Positions 24,597 to 31,875 of a DNA stretch of 38,629 bases are shown here, piece by piece (the first letter of the stretch is position 1; every line of letters starts with the position of its first letter). The notes below the pieces were generated by a model, which was not told where the DNA came from, made no database searches, and saw only the letters and a program-made list of their open reading frames with translations. The DNA is taken from NCBI RefSeq assembly GCF_016862375.1, contig NZ_BOMV01000008.1:1-38629 (forward strand), given 5' to 3'. The DNA is from Paractinoplanes rishiriensis. Lineage in GTDB: Bacteria; Actinomycetota; Actinomycetes; Mycobacteriales; Micromonosporaceae. The position numbers and the translations under genes were made by a program.

Positions 24597-25062
24597 GTCT
24601 CTCCTTCGAGGTGAGCAACCGCCGGTCCACCCGGATCCAACGGTTGCACGTGGGCTACACCAGCCGGGGCGGTGGGTCATTCTGGCGCCGCCTCGGCTCG
24701 GTAAGTATGGGCCACCGAATCGGGATGAACCGGCACGACACTGTACGAATCATCGCGCTCTGGCCGAGGCCCAGGTCACGGCGTTGCCGCAGGTTCAACG
24801 CCGTCCCCACCGGGGCGATACGAACCGCCCGCCAAGGTGCGGACAATGCGGACTGGCCATCGAGCCGGTCCCCGATGAAGGATCGACGTGGCATGTCTAC
24901 GTGGGCTGCCAGAGGGGCTTCCTGTTGGCGCGGGAAGCCCCTCACCCCGCCCGACGGCCGGTCCGAGTGGATGACGGGTCGGCCGAAAGGCGGTCCGCGC
25001 ATCCACCCGTTCGGGACCGTTGACCGACCCACCTACTGGCAGGCGGACGGGCCTGCCGGTCC
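24597..25062. other. Intergenic region with a Cys-motif ORF remnant
   Basis: About 465 bases with no gene having a credible start. A plus-strand frame around 24820-24930 reads PPRCGQCGLAIEPVPDEGST and WHVYVG, like small actinobacterial zinc-knuckle proteins. No start codon with ribosome binding site opens it, so it may be a decayed gene. The promoter of the minus-strand operon must lie here too. Confidence 0.4.
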
Positions 25063-25068
25063 TAGGCT
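25063..25068 (+). promoter_or_regulatory. -10 box TAGGCT of leaderless lipoprotein gene
   Basis: TAGGCT ends 7 nt before ATG 25076, with no Shine-Dalgarno. Confidence 0.55.
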
Positions 25069-25075
25069 GCCGGGA

Positions 25076-26155
25076 ATGATCAAGCTGCGGTTTCCGGCCG
25101 CCGGGCTTGCCGCCGCGACGGCCCGAGGCGGCACGGCACTCGCTTTCGGTGCGGTGCTCACCCTGCTCGCTGCCGGCTGCGCGGGGCAGGTGAGCGGTAC
25201 GGCACCGGCGGATGGGCAGTCGCTCCCGTCGGTCGAACCCGCGCCGGATCCGCCGCCGTCGAGCGAACCGCGGATCCACCCGCGCTGGCGCTCGTGTGCC
25301 GGCGAACCGTCCATGCGGCCGCGGGACGAGGGAACCGACGCCGTGCCGCTCCTGCGCTACTCCGGCACCTTCCACCCGGTGGCCGCCGCCAGGTGCGAGG
25401 AGGGAACTCAGCGACGGCCGGACGGCGGCACCGACGCCATCGCCGTCGAGAACCATGCCGATGACGTGGCGGCCCTGATCGCCGCGCTGCGCCTGCCGGA
25501 CGCGCCACCGCCACCGGAGTCGTCCGCCGACGACGAGGTGCCGGCCCTGCTCTGCCCCGCGGACGGCTACGCCCCGCCCCGGCTGGTGCTGCTCGACGCG
25601 CAGGGCCGATGGGTACGCCCGCACATTCCCCGCGGCGACTGCGGCAAGCCCCTCGCCGAAGCCACCGCCGCCATGGACGGGCTGCGCTGGACGCGAGTCA
25701 AGACCCGGGTGCTCGGGGAGGTCGTGTCAGCCGAGGCCGCCGCCAGCGGATGCGATCAGGTCGCCACCGACATGGTCTGGTTCACCGGCGTCTACCCGCC
25801 CACACGCCAGGGCGATCTGGCCCCGCTGGCAGCCGACACCGCATCGGTACGCCTGTGCATCTACGAGGTGAAGCCGAGCGGCCGCGACAGCGAAAAGCCG
25901 CAGGGCACTTTCGTCTCCGGACGCCTACTACCATCCACCCGCTGGGCCGCCGTAAAGCAGGCAATCCAATCCTCCGGCGAAGCACCACCATGCCCCGCCC
26001 CCGCCACCCGTTTCGCCCACCTGACAACTCCCCGGGGCGATATCCACGCAGAACTAGACGGCTGCCACCGCCTGGTAGCCCCCGCCATGGGAACCAGCTA
26101 CGAGACGATCCGCCAGGCCCCCACAAATCTGCCAGACCTGCTGACCAGGCCCTAA
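25076..26155 (+). CDS. Putative lipoprotein
   Basis: This 359-aa exported protein carries a lipobox LAAGC with the lipidated cysteine C35, so it is probably anchored to the outer face of the membrane. A Pro/Ser-rich spacer (40-66) follows. The rest (70-359) contains several cysteines (LLCPADGYAPPRLVLLD, RGDCGKPLAEA, LCIYEV) that may pair as disulfides. I do not recognise a family. The start is ATG 25076, 7 nt after a -10 box; upstream in-frame starts lack signals. It is the last chromosomal gene before the tRNA terminator. Confidence 0.78.
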   Translation: MIKLRFPAAGLAAATARGGTALAFGAVLTLLAAGCAGQVSGTAPADGQSLPSVEPAPDPPPSSEPRIHPRWRSCAGEPSMRPRDEGTDAVPLLRYSGTFHPVAAARCEEGTQRRPDGGTDAIAVENHADDVAALIAALRLPDAPPPPESSADDEVPALLCPADGYAPPRLVLLDAQGRWVRPHIPRGDCGKPLAEATAAMDGLRWTRVKTRVLGEVVSAEAAASGCDQVATDMVWFTGVYPPTRQGDLAPLAADTASVRLCIYEVKPSGRDSEKPQGTFVSGRLLPSTRWAAVKQAIQSSGEAPPCPAPATRFAHLTTPRGDIHAELDGCHRLVAPAMGTSYETIRQAPTNLPDLLTRP

Positions 26156-26230
26156 AGGCGCAACGTATCCGTTACCGCAGCCAAACAACGTGGGGTTTCC
26201 GGGGGCTCGGCCCCCGGAGCAGATATGCGA

Positions 26231-26273
26231 AGAGGGGGCTATGTCCGCGCTTTCTGCGGACATAGCCCCCTCT
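26231..26273 (-). terminator. Strong 18-bp hairpin terminator of tRNA-Met
   Basis: AGAGGGGGCTATGTCCGC (26231-26248) pairs perfectly with the complementary arm at 26256-26273 around a 7-nt loop. It lies just past the 3' end of the tRNA fragment on the minus strand, where the original tRNA transcript would end. Confidence 0.8.
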
Positions 26274-26279
26274 ACCTCG

Positions 26280-26322
26280 TAGCGGGGACAGGATTTGAAC
26301 CTGCGACCTCTGGGTTATGAGC
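26280..26322 (-). other. Attachment site: 3' half of tRNA-Met(CAT)
   Basis: On the minus strand this reads GCTCATAACCCAG, then AGGTCGCAGGTTCAAATCC and TGTCCCCGCTA. That is a CAT anticodon loop, the 3' anticodon stem, variable loop, T-arm and 3' acceptor strand of a tRNA-Met without encoded CCA. The bases 5' of it do not form the matching anticodon, D-arm or acceptor strands, so only the 3' half exists. Such duplicated 3' halves mark the end of elements inserted by tyrosine recombinases, with the complete tRNA at the far end, beyond this window. Confidence 0.85.
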
Positions 26323-26418
26323 TGTTCGATCTCCGTCTCAGGGGTTTTGCGCTGACCCAGTCGTTGCGGCCCGACCTGCGCTAAGACATCTGGACCGTCT
26401 CGCTCGTTCGAGTAAGTC

Positions 26419-26440
26419 CCAGCCCTTGCGGCTGGTCTTT
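26419..26440 (+). terminator. Hairpin with T-rich tail
   Basis: CCAGCC-CTTGC-GGCTGG (26419-26435) is followed by TCTTT. It lies between the attachment site and the repeat cluster, and could end transcription of an incoming or vanished gene. Confidence 0.5.
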
Positions 26441-26503
26441 ACTACCGCCCTACTACCGGATCCCGGGTCGGTTCTACTACCGGCTTACTACAGGTTTACT
26501 ACC
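26440..26503 (+). repeat. Five TACTAC repeats phased at 11 bp
   Basis: TACTACC or TACTACA starts at 26440, 26451, 26475, 26486 and 26497. Spacings are 11, 24, 11 and 11 bp, so most copies sit on one face of the helix. They lie 118-181 bp inside the attachment core and may be integrase arm sites, excisionase sites or iterons. Confidence 0.7.
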
Positions 26504-26520
26504 ACCTCAACCCCCAGGTC

Positions 26521-26558
26521 AGCCCCGGTCGACGCACCGTCGTCGCCGGGGCTCTTTT
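26521..26558 (+). terminator. Rho-independent terminator before Spd-like gene
   Basis: AGCCCCGG (26521-26528) pairs with CCGGGGCT (26546-26553), with an inner CGACG/CGTCG stem, followed by CTTTT. It sits 20 nt before the next start codon and may also act as an attenuator. Confidence 0.65.
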
Positions 26559-26578
26559 GCTGTTTGGAGGACGTCCCC

Positions 26579-27418
26579 TTGACCACGAACTCGCACCCGC
26601 CAACGACCGAGCCGGGCCTTGCCGACCGGCTGGAGCGCGTTGCGCTGTTCCTCATACTCGGCGCCGTCGCCATCCTGGCCGGCAAGGTCGCGTTCTTCCG
26701 CGTCGTCGGTTGGACGATGGAGAACAGCCCAGACGAAACGCCGTACGAGGCCGGTTGGACGAACGGAATCATCACCGAGCTGCTGCCGATCGGTGCCTTG
26801 CTCTATATTCGCCACCAAAAGCGCCACGGCCGCAAGCCGGGTTCACTCGCGTGGTCGGCGCTGCTCGGCGGCTTCCTCTTCTCCCTAGTCGCGCAGCTTG
26901 CCCAGGCCGAGCCGACTGCCTTCGGTTGGATCGTGGCAGGGTTGCCGTCCGCAGCGTTCATGGCCTTGAGCAAGTTGGTTGTTTCGATGCGGCCGGCACA
27001 GCATGCCGTTGAGGTGTCCGCCGCGAACAGCCAGACAGGCGCCGTGATCGCTCCAGTCGTGACGGCGCCGGTGGCCGAAGCTGCGGAGCCTGACGGCTCG
27101 CGTACGAGGAAAACGAAGCCCGAGCCGTCGCCGATGCCGGCAACGCGACATGCCGCAGCCACATCGAAGTCATCGGAACCGTCCGCGGCGGCGCGACGCC
27201 GATCTTTGCCGGCAACGCTCACCCGAAAGGATCAGGTCGTTGCAGCGGCGAAAGCGTTGGGTCCGGGCGCTTCGGTTGAGGCGATTGCGTCGAAGGCTGG
27301 TGTGAGCGTGAGCACGGTGCGCCGTCATCTCCCGCCAGTTAACCAGCCCATCGGGCAGCCCAAAATGCCTGGTCAGGCTGTGGTGCTGTCAGGCGATGTC
27401 GCGTTGTCCGCGGCGTGA
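26579..27418 (+). CDS. DUF2637 (SpdB-like) membrane protein
   Basis: This 279-aa protein starts at TTG 26579, 8 nt after GGAGG. The N-terminal half has about four hydrophobic segments of the DUF2637/SpdB kind (LFLILGAVAILAGKVAFF, IITELLPIGALLYI, LGGFLFSLVAQLAQAE, FGWIVAGLPSAAFMALSKL). A Pro/Ala/Thr-rich spacer leads to a C-terminal HTH-like region (about 225-262: SVEAIASKAGVSVSTVRRHL). In Streptomyces elements such proteins help spread transferred plasmids along the mycelium. Being the first gene inside the attachment site supports an actinomycete integrative conjugative element. The TTG start is unusual but is the only one with a ribosome binding site. Confidence 0.8.
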   Translation: MTTNSHPPTTEPGLADRLERVALFLILGAVAILAGKVAFFRVVGWTMENSPDETPYEAGWTNGIITELLPIGALLYIRHQKRHGRKPGSLAWSALLGGFLFSLVAQLAQAEPTAFGWIVAGLPSAAFMALSKLVVSMRPAQHAVEVSAANSQTGAVIAPVVTAPVAEAAEPDGSRTRKTKPEPSPMPATRHAAATSKSSEPSAAARRRSLPATLTRKDQVVAAAKALGPGASVEAIASKAGVSVSTVRRHLPPVNQPIGQPKMPGQAVVLSGDVALSAA

Positions 27419-27449
27419 GCCATCGCGAAAATTGGATTGCGCGCCGCCG

Positions 27450-27479
27450 TTGTTGGTGGTTCGACTACACCAGCAACAA
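27450..27479 (+). terminator. Hairpin after DUF2637 gene
   Basis: TTGTTG (27450-27455) pairs with CAACAA (27474-27479), extended by four further pairs after one mismatch. Confidence 0.4.
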
Positions 27480-27511
27480 TTAGAGGCTCAGGTCACTTTG
27501 CTACGGGCCTC

Positions 27512-27530
27512 ATTTAAATCGGCATGCCGA
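27512..27530 (+). promoter_or_regulatory. Palindromes in the lsr2 leader
   Basis: ATTTAAAT (27512-27519) abuts the perfect 12-bp palindrome TCGGCATGCCGA (27519-27530). AT-rich DNA with TGATC repeats follows. The region probably holds the promoter and an operator; Lsr2 itself favours AT-rich DNA. Confidence 0.45.
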
Positions 27531-27589
27531 TATGATCGGTTGATCAAATCTGATAGTCAAAGATTCGAGTAGCCCAACGGGAAGGGACC

Positions 27590-28018
27590 ATGGCGAAACA
27601 AATCATCGAGAGGCTCATCGACGACCTCGACGGCGGCGATGCCGAGGAGACCGTCACGTTCGCGCTGGACGGGGTGAACTACACCATCGACCTGTCCACG
27701 AAGAACGCGAGCAAGCTGCGTGAACTGTTTGCCCCGTACCAGTCTGCGGGTACCCGGCTCGGCCGCGGTGCCGGTACCTGGCGTCCCGGCCTTGCGCCGA
27801 AGCAGGGCCGCAACAGCCGGGCCGACAACGCAGCGATCCGCGAGTGGGCTACGAAGAACGGTCACGAGCTGGCGGAGCGGGGCCGTATTCCTGTGCACAT
27901 CGTCGAGGCGTACGAGACCGCGAAGGCCGCGCCGGGTAAGGCCCCGGCGGCCGAGGTGAAGGCCCCCGTAAAAGCCACGCGGCGATCGGGTAAGAGGGCG
28001 GCTGCGGCGGTGGCTTGA
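27590..28018 (+). CDS. lsr2: Lsr2-family nucleoid-associated silencer
   Basis: This 142-aa protein has the Lsr2 N-terminal dimerisation domain (ETVTFALDGVNYTIDLSTKN) and the C-terminal DNA-binding domain (IREWATKNGHELAERGRIPV) with the RGR motif that inserts in the minor groove of AT-rich DNA. Lsr2 silences foreign DNA in actinobacteria. This copy is longer than the usual 110-115 aa. It has a Lys/Ala/Pro tail (KAAPGKAPAAEVKAPVKAT and on) like a histone H1 tail, and an altered linker. The start ATG follows GGGAAGGGACC. Its place near the end of an inserted element suggests a mobile-borne copy, which could silence the cargo or the host. Confidence 0.93.
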   Translation: MAKQIIERLIDDLDGGDAEETVTFALDGVNYTIDLSTKNASKLRELFAPYQSAGTRLGRGAGTWRPGLAPKQGRNSRADNAAIREWATKNGHELAERGRIPVHIVEAYETAKAAPGKAPAAEVKAPVKATRRSGKRAAAAVA

Positions 28019-28064
28019 TACGTCGGCGTGACGCCGTCGCGCATCCGTCAAGACGGTAACGTGC

Positions 28065-28289
28065 ATGGGTGCTGCCCTGGCGGGCACCCTGCACGACGTC
28101 AATCCCCAGACCCAGGTGACCGCACTGTGCACCTTCGACTCGCGCTCTGTAGAGCCCGGCAGCCTTGGGCACGACTTCGTGTGTGCCGGTCCAGCCGCCG
28201 CACCCTGCGTCGAACGGGGCGGTCGGGCAGCGCGCGACGGCTGGACCGGGGCTCACAGGGTGTGGCTCGCTAGGGAGTCGGCTTCATAA
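28065..28289 (+). CDS. Possible small protein
   Basis: A 74-aa open frame (MGAALAGTLHDVNPQTQ...) with moderately high third-position G/C, three cysteines and no known relative. It lacks a ribosome binding site and overlaps the 3' end of the convergent protease gene by 20 nt. It may be real or chance. Confidence 0.3.
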   Translation: MGAALAGTLHDVNPQTQVTALCTFDSRSVEPGSLGHDFVCAGPAAAPCVERGGRAARDGWTGAHRVWLARESAS

Positions 28290-29172
28290 GGAAGGTGAAG
28301 TCGTCGGCGAGAGTCGTCGCCTGCGCGGTGTACGCCCGGACGTGCCTGCTCGGCGCGACCGTGCCGGAAACGATCGTCGTGACGATCCACCGGGCGTAGA
28401 ACGCGGGGTCGGTGTAGATGATCGGCGATCCGCACGGGTTGGCGCTGTTGGTCTCGCGGCTGGCGACGCCGACCGACTTGCCCTGCTTGCTGCGGCGGTC
28501 GGTAATGCTCAGCCATTGCAGCGCCGGGCCACCCGAGTCGCCGAAGCACGCGCCGGGGCTGGTGCAGATCTCTCCCGCGCTGATCAGGCCGCCGGAGCAG
28601 TCGGAGTCGGAGAGCACGGTGACGTCGCGTTGGCGCAGCATCTCGGGCAGTTCGGTGCCGGCCGGCACCGGGAACTCCCGGAGTCCCCAGCCGATGAGCC
28701 GGCTCGGCCCCATCCGGGCGCTGCGCGCCCAGGACAGCGACATCATCGGGCCGCCGACAGCCCGATCCAGCAAGACGAGCGCGATGTCGGCGATCGGCCG
28801 GCCGGTGTCCTGGAGCCAGGCCCAGTCCGGATGGATCAGCACCCTCGCGCCGATGGCCTCCTGCCCGCCGCTGAGCCGGCTGCGGGAATTGATCCGTACC
28901 GTGATCCGCTCCGGGGCCACGGACACCACGCTCGGCTCAACGGTGAAGTCGGACACGCAGTGGGCAGCGGTGAGCAGATACCTGGGGGTGATCAGGCTGC
29001 CACCGCACTTGAGGATGCCCAGTCCCGGGTAGTCCACCGACACCGCGGCCATACCCGGATACGAGCGTGTCGCTTCTTGCCCGCCAACGATCGCGAGAGC
29101 GGGAGCCGCTCCCAGGAGAAGCGTGCCGAGAAAACCGGCCACGGCGATCGTTGATCGTCTGAGGAGTTTCAT
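28270..29172 (-). CDS. Secreted S1 family serine protease
   Basis: This 300-aa exported chymotrypsin-fold protease has the triad H71 (LTAAHC), D129 (ADIALVLL) and S213 (GDSGGP). The signal peptide (1-27) ends ALA and is followed at once by IVGG, the mature N-terminus of this family, so there is no propeptide. Six residues before the catalytic serine (S1 pocket) is Gly, not Asp, so specificity is not trypsin-like. Cysteine pairs fit the fold (C56-C72, C191-C209 region). ATG 29172 has AAAGG 6 nt upstream. It is the last gene of the minus-strand cargo run, 72 nt after the oxygenase gene. Confidence 0.92.
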   Translation of the reverse strand: MKLLRRSTIAVAGFLGTLLLGAAPALAIVGGQEATRSYPGMAAVSVDYPGLGILKCGGSLITPRYLLTAAHCVSDFTVEPSVVSVAPERITVRINSRSRLSGGQEAIGARVLIHPDWAWLQDTGRPIADIALVLLDRAVGGPMMSLSWARSARMGPSRLIGWGLREFPVPAGTELPEMLRQRDVTVLSDSDCSGGLISAGEICTSPGACFGDSGGPALQWLSITDRRSKQGKSVGVASRETNSANPCGSPIIYTDPAFYARWIVTTIVSGTVAPSRHVRAYTAQATTLADDFTFLMKPTP

Positions 29173-29202
29173 TGATACCTTTCGATATATGTGGCTACAT
29201 GG

Positions 29203-29224
29203 CCCGGCACGTCGGTGTGCCGGG
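29203..29224 (-). terminator. Hairpin after JmjC-type gene
   Basis: CCCGGCAC (29203-29210) pairs with GTGCCGGG (29217-29224), 6-nt loop, between the oxygenase and protease genes. There is no U-tract. Confidence 0.45.
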
Positions 29225-29244
29225 TTGTCTGAGGGGTGCCGGTG

Positions 29245-30150
29245 TCAGCCGGCGGCGGGCTCGTCGTGGCGTTCGGCGATGGCCCGCAACGCCCGGGTGA
29301 AGGTTTCCGGGTCGAGGGTGTTGACGTGTTCGATGAGCAACTCCCGGACGTGCCGGATATGCGTGGCGAGCGCTTCCCCGGTGAGGTCTGCCGGTGGGAT
29401 CGCGTGCCGGAAGGCGGGGTTGTGGATGGCGCTGCCGACGAGGTGTTCGGCGATCCACAGCGGGGTGCGTTCCTGGATGACGACGGTGACGTGCACACTG
29501 TCGGTCGCGGCGTCGCGGGAGTGCGGGTTGTGGATCCAGCCGCGGGGCAGGACCAGGACTTGACCGGCGGCAAGTTGCACGGTCAGGTCGGGGCCGTTCT
29601 GGCGGCAGCGGGTGACCCAGTCGTCGTCCCACCGCTGCACGGAGGTGTGGAAGTCACCAGTCGGGTGCTCCACGATCGGCTCCCACAGTTCCCACGTCTT
29701 GGTCCCGGCGAGTTGCACGACGATGCCGAGGTTCTGGTCCCAATGCCATTCCAGACCCTGTTCGCCGGGTGGGGTGACGAACGCGGAGGCGTAGCCGGTG
29801 CAGGCCGTCTCGTGCTGGATCGCGCCCGTGACGACCCGCATCGGCGGGTACCAGTGCTCCAGGTGCCGTAGCTGCACGGTGTAACCCTGATCCCGCCAGT
29901 ACCTGACCTTGACCGGGTCCAGCCGGCCGGCGGTGGTGAACGACGAGGGGTGCCGGGGTGCGGCGCTTTTGATGATGTTGACGTCGCCGGGCGGCACGCA
30001 GCCGGTGTCGAGGTAGTCGTACAGGGTCTGGTCGGTGAGGATCGCCGGTAGCGGGCTGTCGTCGGGGAGTTGGTGCACCGACGGTTTGTCGGGCCAGCCG
30101 GTCATCATGGCGGCGACGGTGGCCGGGTCGAACAACATGCTCAGAGACAT
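29245..30150 (-). CDS. JmjC/cupin-type Fe(II)/2-oxoglutarate oxygenase
   Basis: This 301-aa soluble protein carries the cupin oxygenase fold of the RoxA/JmjC group. The metal triad is probably H136 and D138 in EWHWDQN with H207 in LPRGWIHNPHS, and K151 in GTKTWELW fits the 2-oxoglutarate-binding lysine. Relatives hydroxylate protein or small-molecule substrates. ATG 30150 follows GGGAGG by 8 nt. It lies 26 nt after the 150-aa gene, so they are likely one transcript. A target could be a neighbouring small protein, but nothing in the sequence proves that. Confidence 0.88.
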   Translation of the reverse strand: MSLSMLFDPATVAAMMTGWPDKPSVHQLPDDSPLPAILTDQTLYDYLDTGCVPPGDVNIIKSAAPRHPSSFTTAGRLDPVKVRYWRDQGYTVQLRHLEHWYPPMRVVTGAIQHETACTGYASAFVTPPGEQGLEWHWDQNLGIVVQLAGTKTWELWEPIVEHPTGDFHTSVQRWDDDWVTRCRQNGPDLTVQLAAGQVLVLPRGWIHNPHSRDAATDSVHVTVVIQERTPLWIAEHLVGSAIHNPAFRHAIPPADLTGEALATHIRHVRELLIEHVNTLDPETFTRALRAIAERHDEPAAG

Positions 30151-30176
30151 CCGGTTCCTCCCTATGCAAGGGGTGG

Positions 30177-30629
30177 TCAGGAGGGCGGCAGAGGGCAAGG
30201 GATCTCGGACCTGTGGGCGTGCGGGCAGCAGATCACGCCGTAGGCGACCTTGCTGAACCCGGCGATGTAGTACTCCCAGTACGCATCCGCCCCATGGGCC
30301 AGGCCGTCGCGGCTGTGCGTCATGCGGGCATCGAGACCGACATCCGAGTAGCCCTCAGCCGGCAGGTGCACCGGCGGGTACTTGCGGTAGTGCTCGGCCA
30401 GCCATGCCAGCGCCGCGTCGAGGTCGGTCCAGGTGCGCTCGCGCGCGGTCGCCCGGGTACGCAGCAGGAAGTGGCCGAGCTGCATGGGCGGCATCGTCGA
30501 GGCGAGGAACGTGTGCATGTCCTCGGGTTTGCTGCCCGGGTTGCGTTGCAGCGATCCCTCTGCCTGCCGCAGCTCTTGTCCCGAGCCGGTCCACGGCCCG
30601 TACCCGTGCCAGTGCAGCGCTGATCCCAT
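30177..30629 (-). CDS. Hypothetical protein with C-terminal CCPHAH motif
   Basis: This 150-aa soluble protein is not recognised as a named family. The visible marks are MHTFLASTMPPMQLGHFLL, a helical YWEYYIAGFSKVAYGVICC stretch and the C-terminal CCPHAHRSEIPCPLPP, whose Cys/His spacing could bind metal. Similar proteins with such an ending occur beside PF04672 methyltransferases and GPP34 in actinobacteria, as I recall. ATG 30629 is preceded by GGGGGA. It lies directly upstream of the oxygenase. Confidence 0.7.
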   Translation of the reverse strand: MGSALHWHGYGPWTGSGQELRQAEGSLQRNPGSKPEDMHTFLASTMPPMQLGHFLLRTRATARERTWTDLDAALAWLAEHYRKYPPVHLPAEGYSDVGLDARMTHSRDGLAHGADAYWEYYIAGFSKVAYGVICCPHAHRSEIPCPLPPS

Positions 30630-30710
30630 CTATCCCCCGAAAGTTGGAGTGGCGGGCCACCCCGGCCGGCGAAGCGGCCCGCCCAAATTTGTTGGCGGTC
30701 GTCGCGTGTG

Positions 30711-30947
30711 TCAGGTGATGGCGTTCGCGTCGCGGGTCCAGCGTTCGACGAACGAGCGGATCTCGTCGCCGGTGAACCGCAGCGTCGCGCCGTTGCTCTC
30801 CGGCTTGGTGTCACCGATCAGGTACGCGTCGGTGGCGCCGGGCAGCGGGGCGAACGACACGCAGGACTCCATGCCGCTTTGCAGGTTGCCTCCGCAGTCC
30901 TTCAGCTGGACACCGTCGGTCGGCAGCTCGTACAGGTTGACCGTCAT
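30711..30947 (-). CDS. DUF397 protein (first copy)
   Basis: This 78-aa protein has the DUF397 outline: an ESCVSFAPLPG core, DTKPESNGATLRFTGDEI and a C-terminal helix SFVERW. DUF397 proteins usually sit beside XRE regulators and are thought to be small regulatory partners. No XRE gene is adjacent here. ATG 30947 has GAGGGG 8 nt upstream. Confidence 0.8.
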   Translation of the reverse strand: MTVNLYELPTDGVQLKDCGGNLQSGMESCVSFAPLPGATDAYLIGDTKPESNGATLRFTGDEIRSFVERWTRDANAIT

Positions 30948-31320
30948 GAGACGATCCCCTCTCCGGGAGTTGTGCTGCGGAGATGCGGTCTCCGCACCGC
31001 AGTGCACTTTCCGTCCCGGCCCGGGTCGTCTGCTTTCCACGGGAGGCGACCCCGGCCGGGAGCCCTTTGGCAACGGCGCCGCCACCAGCCCCGACACCAC
31101 ACCTGTCGGTGATCTTGGGAGGCGGCTCCGAACGAGTAACGAGATCATCGGGCGGGCGGATGCCACGAGCCTGCGGGATCGGTCGCGTGTCCGGCTGCCA
31201 CACGGCCGGTCTTCAGGGTGTCGTGTGCTCGGCTCAGTACGCTGATCGTGGTGGCGTAGCGGGAGATGGGAGCTCTCGCTACGCCACCGTCTGCCGCGTG
31301 TCAGCGCTCGCGGTCCGGGC
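30948..31320. other. Intergenic region between two DUF397 genes
   Basis: About 370 bases with no supported gene. It holds a strong hairpin (see 31250-31288), GC-rich inverted repeats near 30990-31010, and probably a promoter for the first DUF397 gene. Confidence 0.5.
31250..31288 (-). terminator. Perfect 12-bp hairpin after second DUF397 gene
   Basis: GGTGGCGTAGCG (31250-31261) pairs with CGCTACGCCACC (31277-31288), extended inward by GAG/CTC pairs. It lies 33 nt past the DUF397 stop on the minus strand. Confidence 0.6.
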
Positions 31321-31551
31321 TCAGGGCACGATCAGGTGGTCAAAGTCGCCGTCCTTGGCGCCAAGGACGAACGCGGACATCTCCGCGGGGGTGAACACCA
31401 GCGCTCCCTGGTCGGGGGCTTTCGAGTGGCGCAGGGCGACACCTGCGTCGAGCTGGGCCAGTTCGACGCAGTGCCCGGCGGAACCGGACCGGCCGCTCTT
31501 GGTCCAGACGGTGTCGGGGGCGATGTCGGCGGATGCGATAAACGTCTGCAT
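31321..31551 (-). CDS. DUF397 protein (second copy)
   Basis: This 76-aa protein matches DUF397 well: VWTKSGRSGSAGHCVELAQL, then HSKAPDQGALVFTPAEMSAF and VLGAKDGDFD. ATG 31551 has GGAG 5 nt upstream. As with the first copy, no XRE partner is next to it; the nearest regulator is the TPR protein at 36727. Confidence 0.88.
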   Translation of the reverse strand: MQTFIASADIAPDTVWTKSGRSGSAGHCVELAQLDAGVALRHSKAPDQGALVFTPAEMSAFVLGAKDGDFDHLIVP

Positions 31552-31668
31552 CGGATCTCCAATCAACAAATGGTTCGGTTCAATGAGGTTCGGTCGGGAC
31601 GGCTGTGCGGGAACGCGAGGATCAATCGGGTAGGTAGGTGGTCCGCGCTGCGATGTCATTCGTCTCCA

Positions 31669-31875
31669 TCAAGTGGGGTCACCGAGCCAGAGCAGGTCGG
31701 CTTGGCGTAGCTCGGCGGTTTCTTCGGCGCTGTTGGTCGAGTAGACCGACGTCCCGGCTTGGGCCGGCCAGGACACCGAGTGCGCGGAGCCGTCGGGCAG
31801 CACCATCCCGTATCCGACGACGCTTTCCGCTTCGTTATCGGTTTTCCGGGTGAGAGCGAACAGCTTCGGCAGCAT
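31669..31875 (-). CDS. Small hypothetical protein
   Basis: This 68-aa protein (MLPKLFALTRKTDNEAESVV...) has a beta-rich centre YGMVLPDGSAHSVSWPAQAG and a helical end ELRQADLLWLGD. It resembles small actinobacterial proteins of unknown role found beside similar cargo genes. ATG 31875 follows AAAGGAG by about 7 nt. Its start overlaps the 3' end of the upstream gene by 41 nt in another frame. Confidence 0.65.
   Translation of the reverse strand: MLPKLFALTRKTDNEAESVVGYGMVLPDGSAHSVSWPAQAGTSVYSTNSAEETAELRQADLLWLGDPT

Noticed and set aside
26423..26578. Upstream extension of the DUF2637 gene
   Set aside because: It would run through the repeat cluster and terminator; TTG 26579 with GGAGG is better supported.
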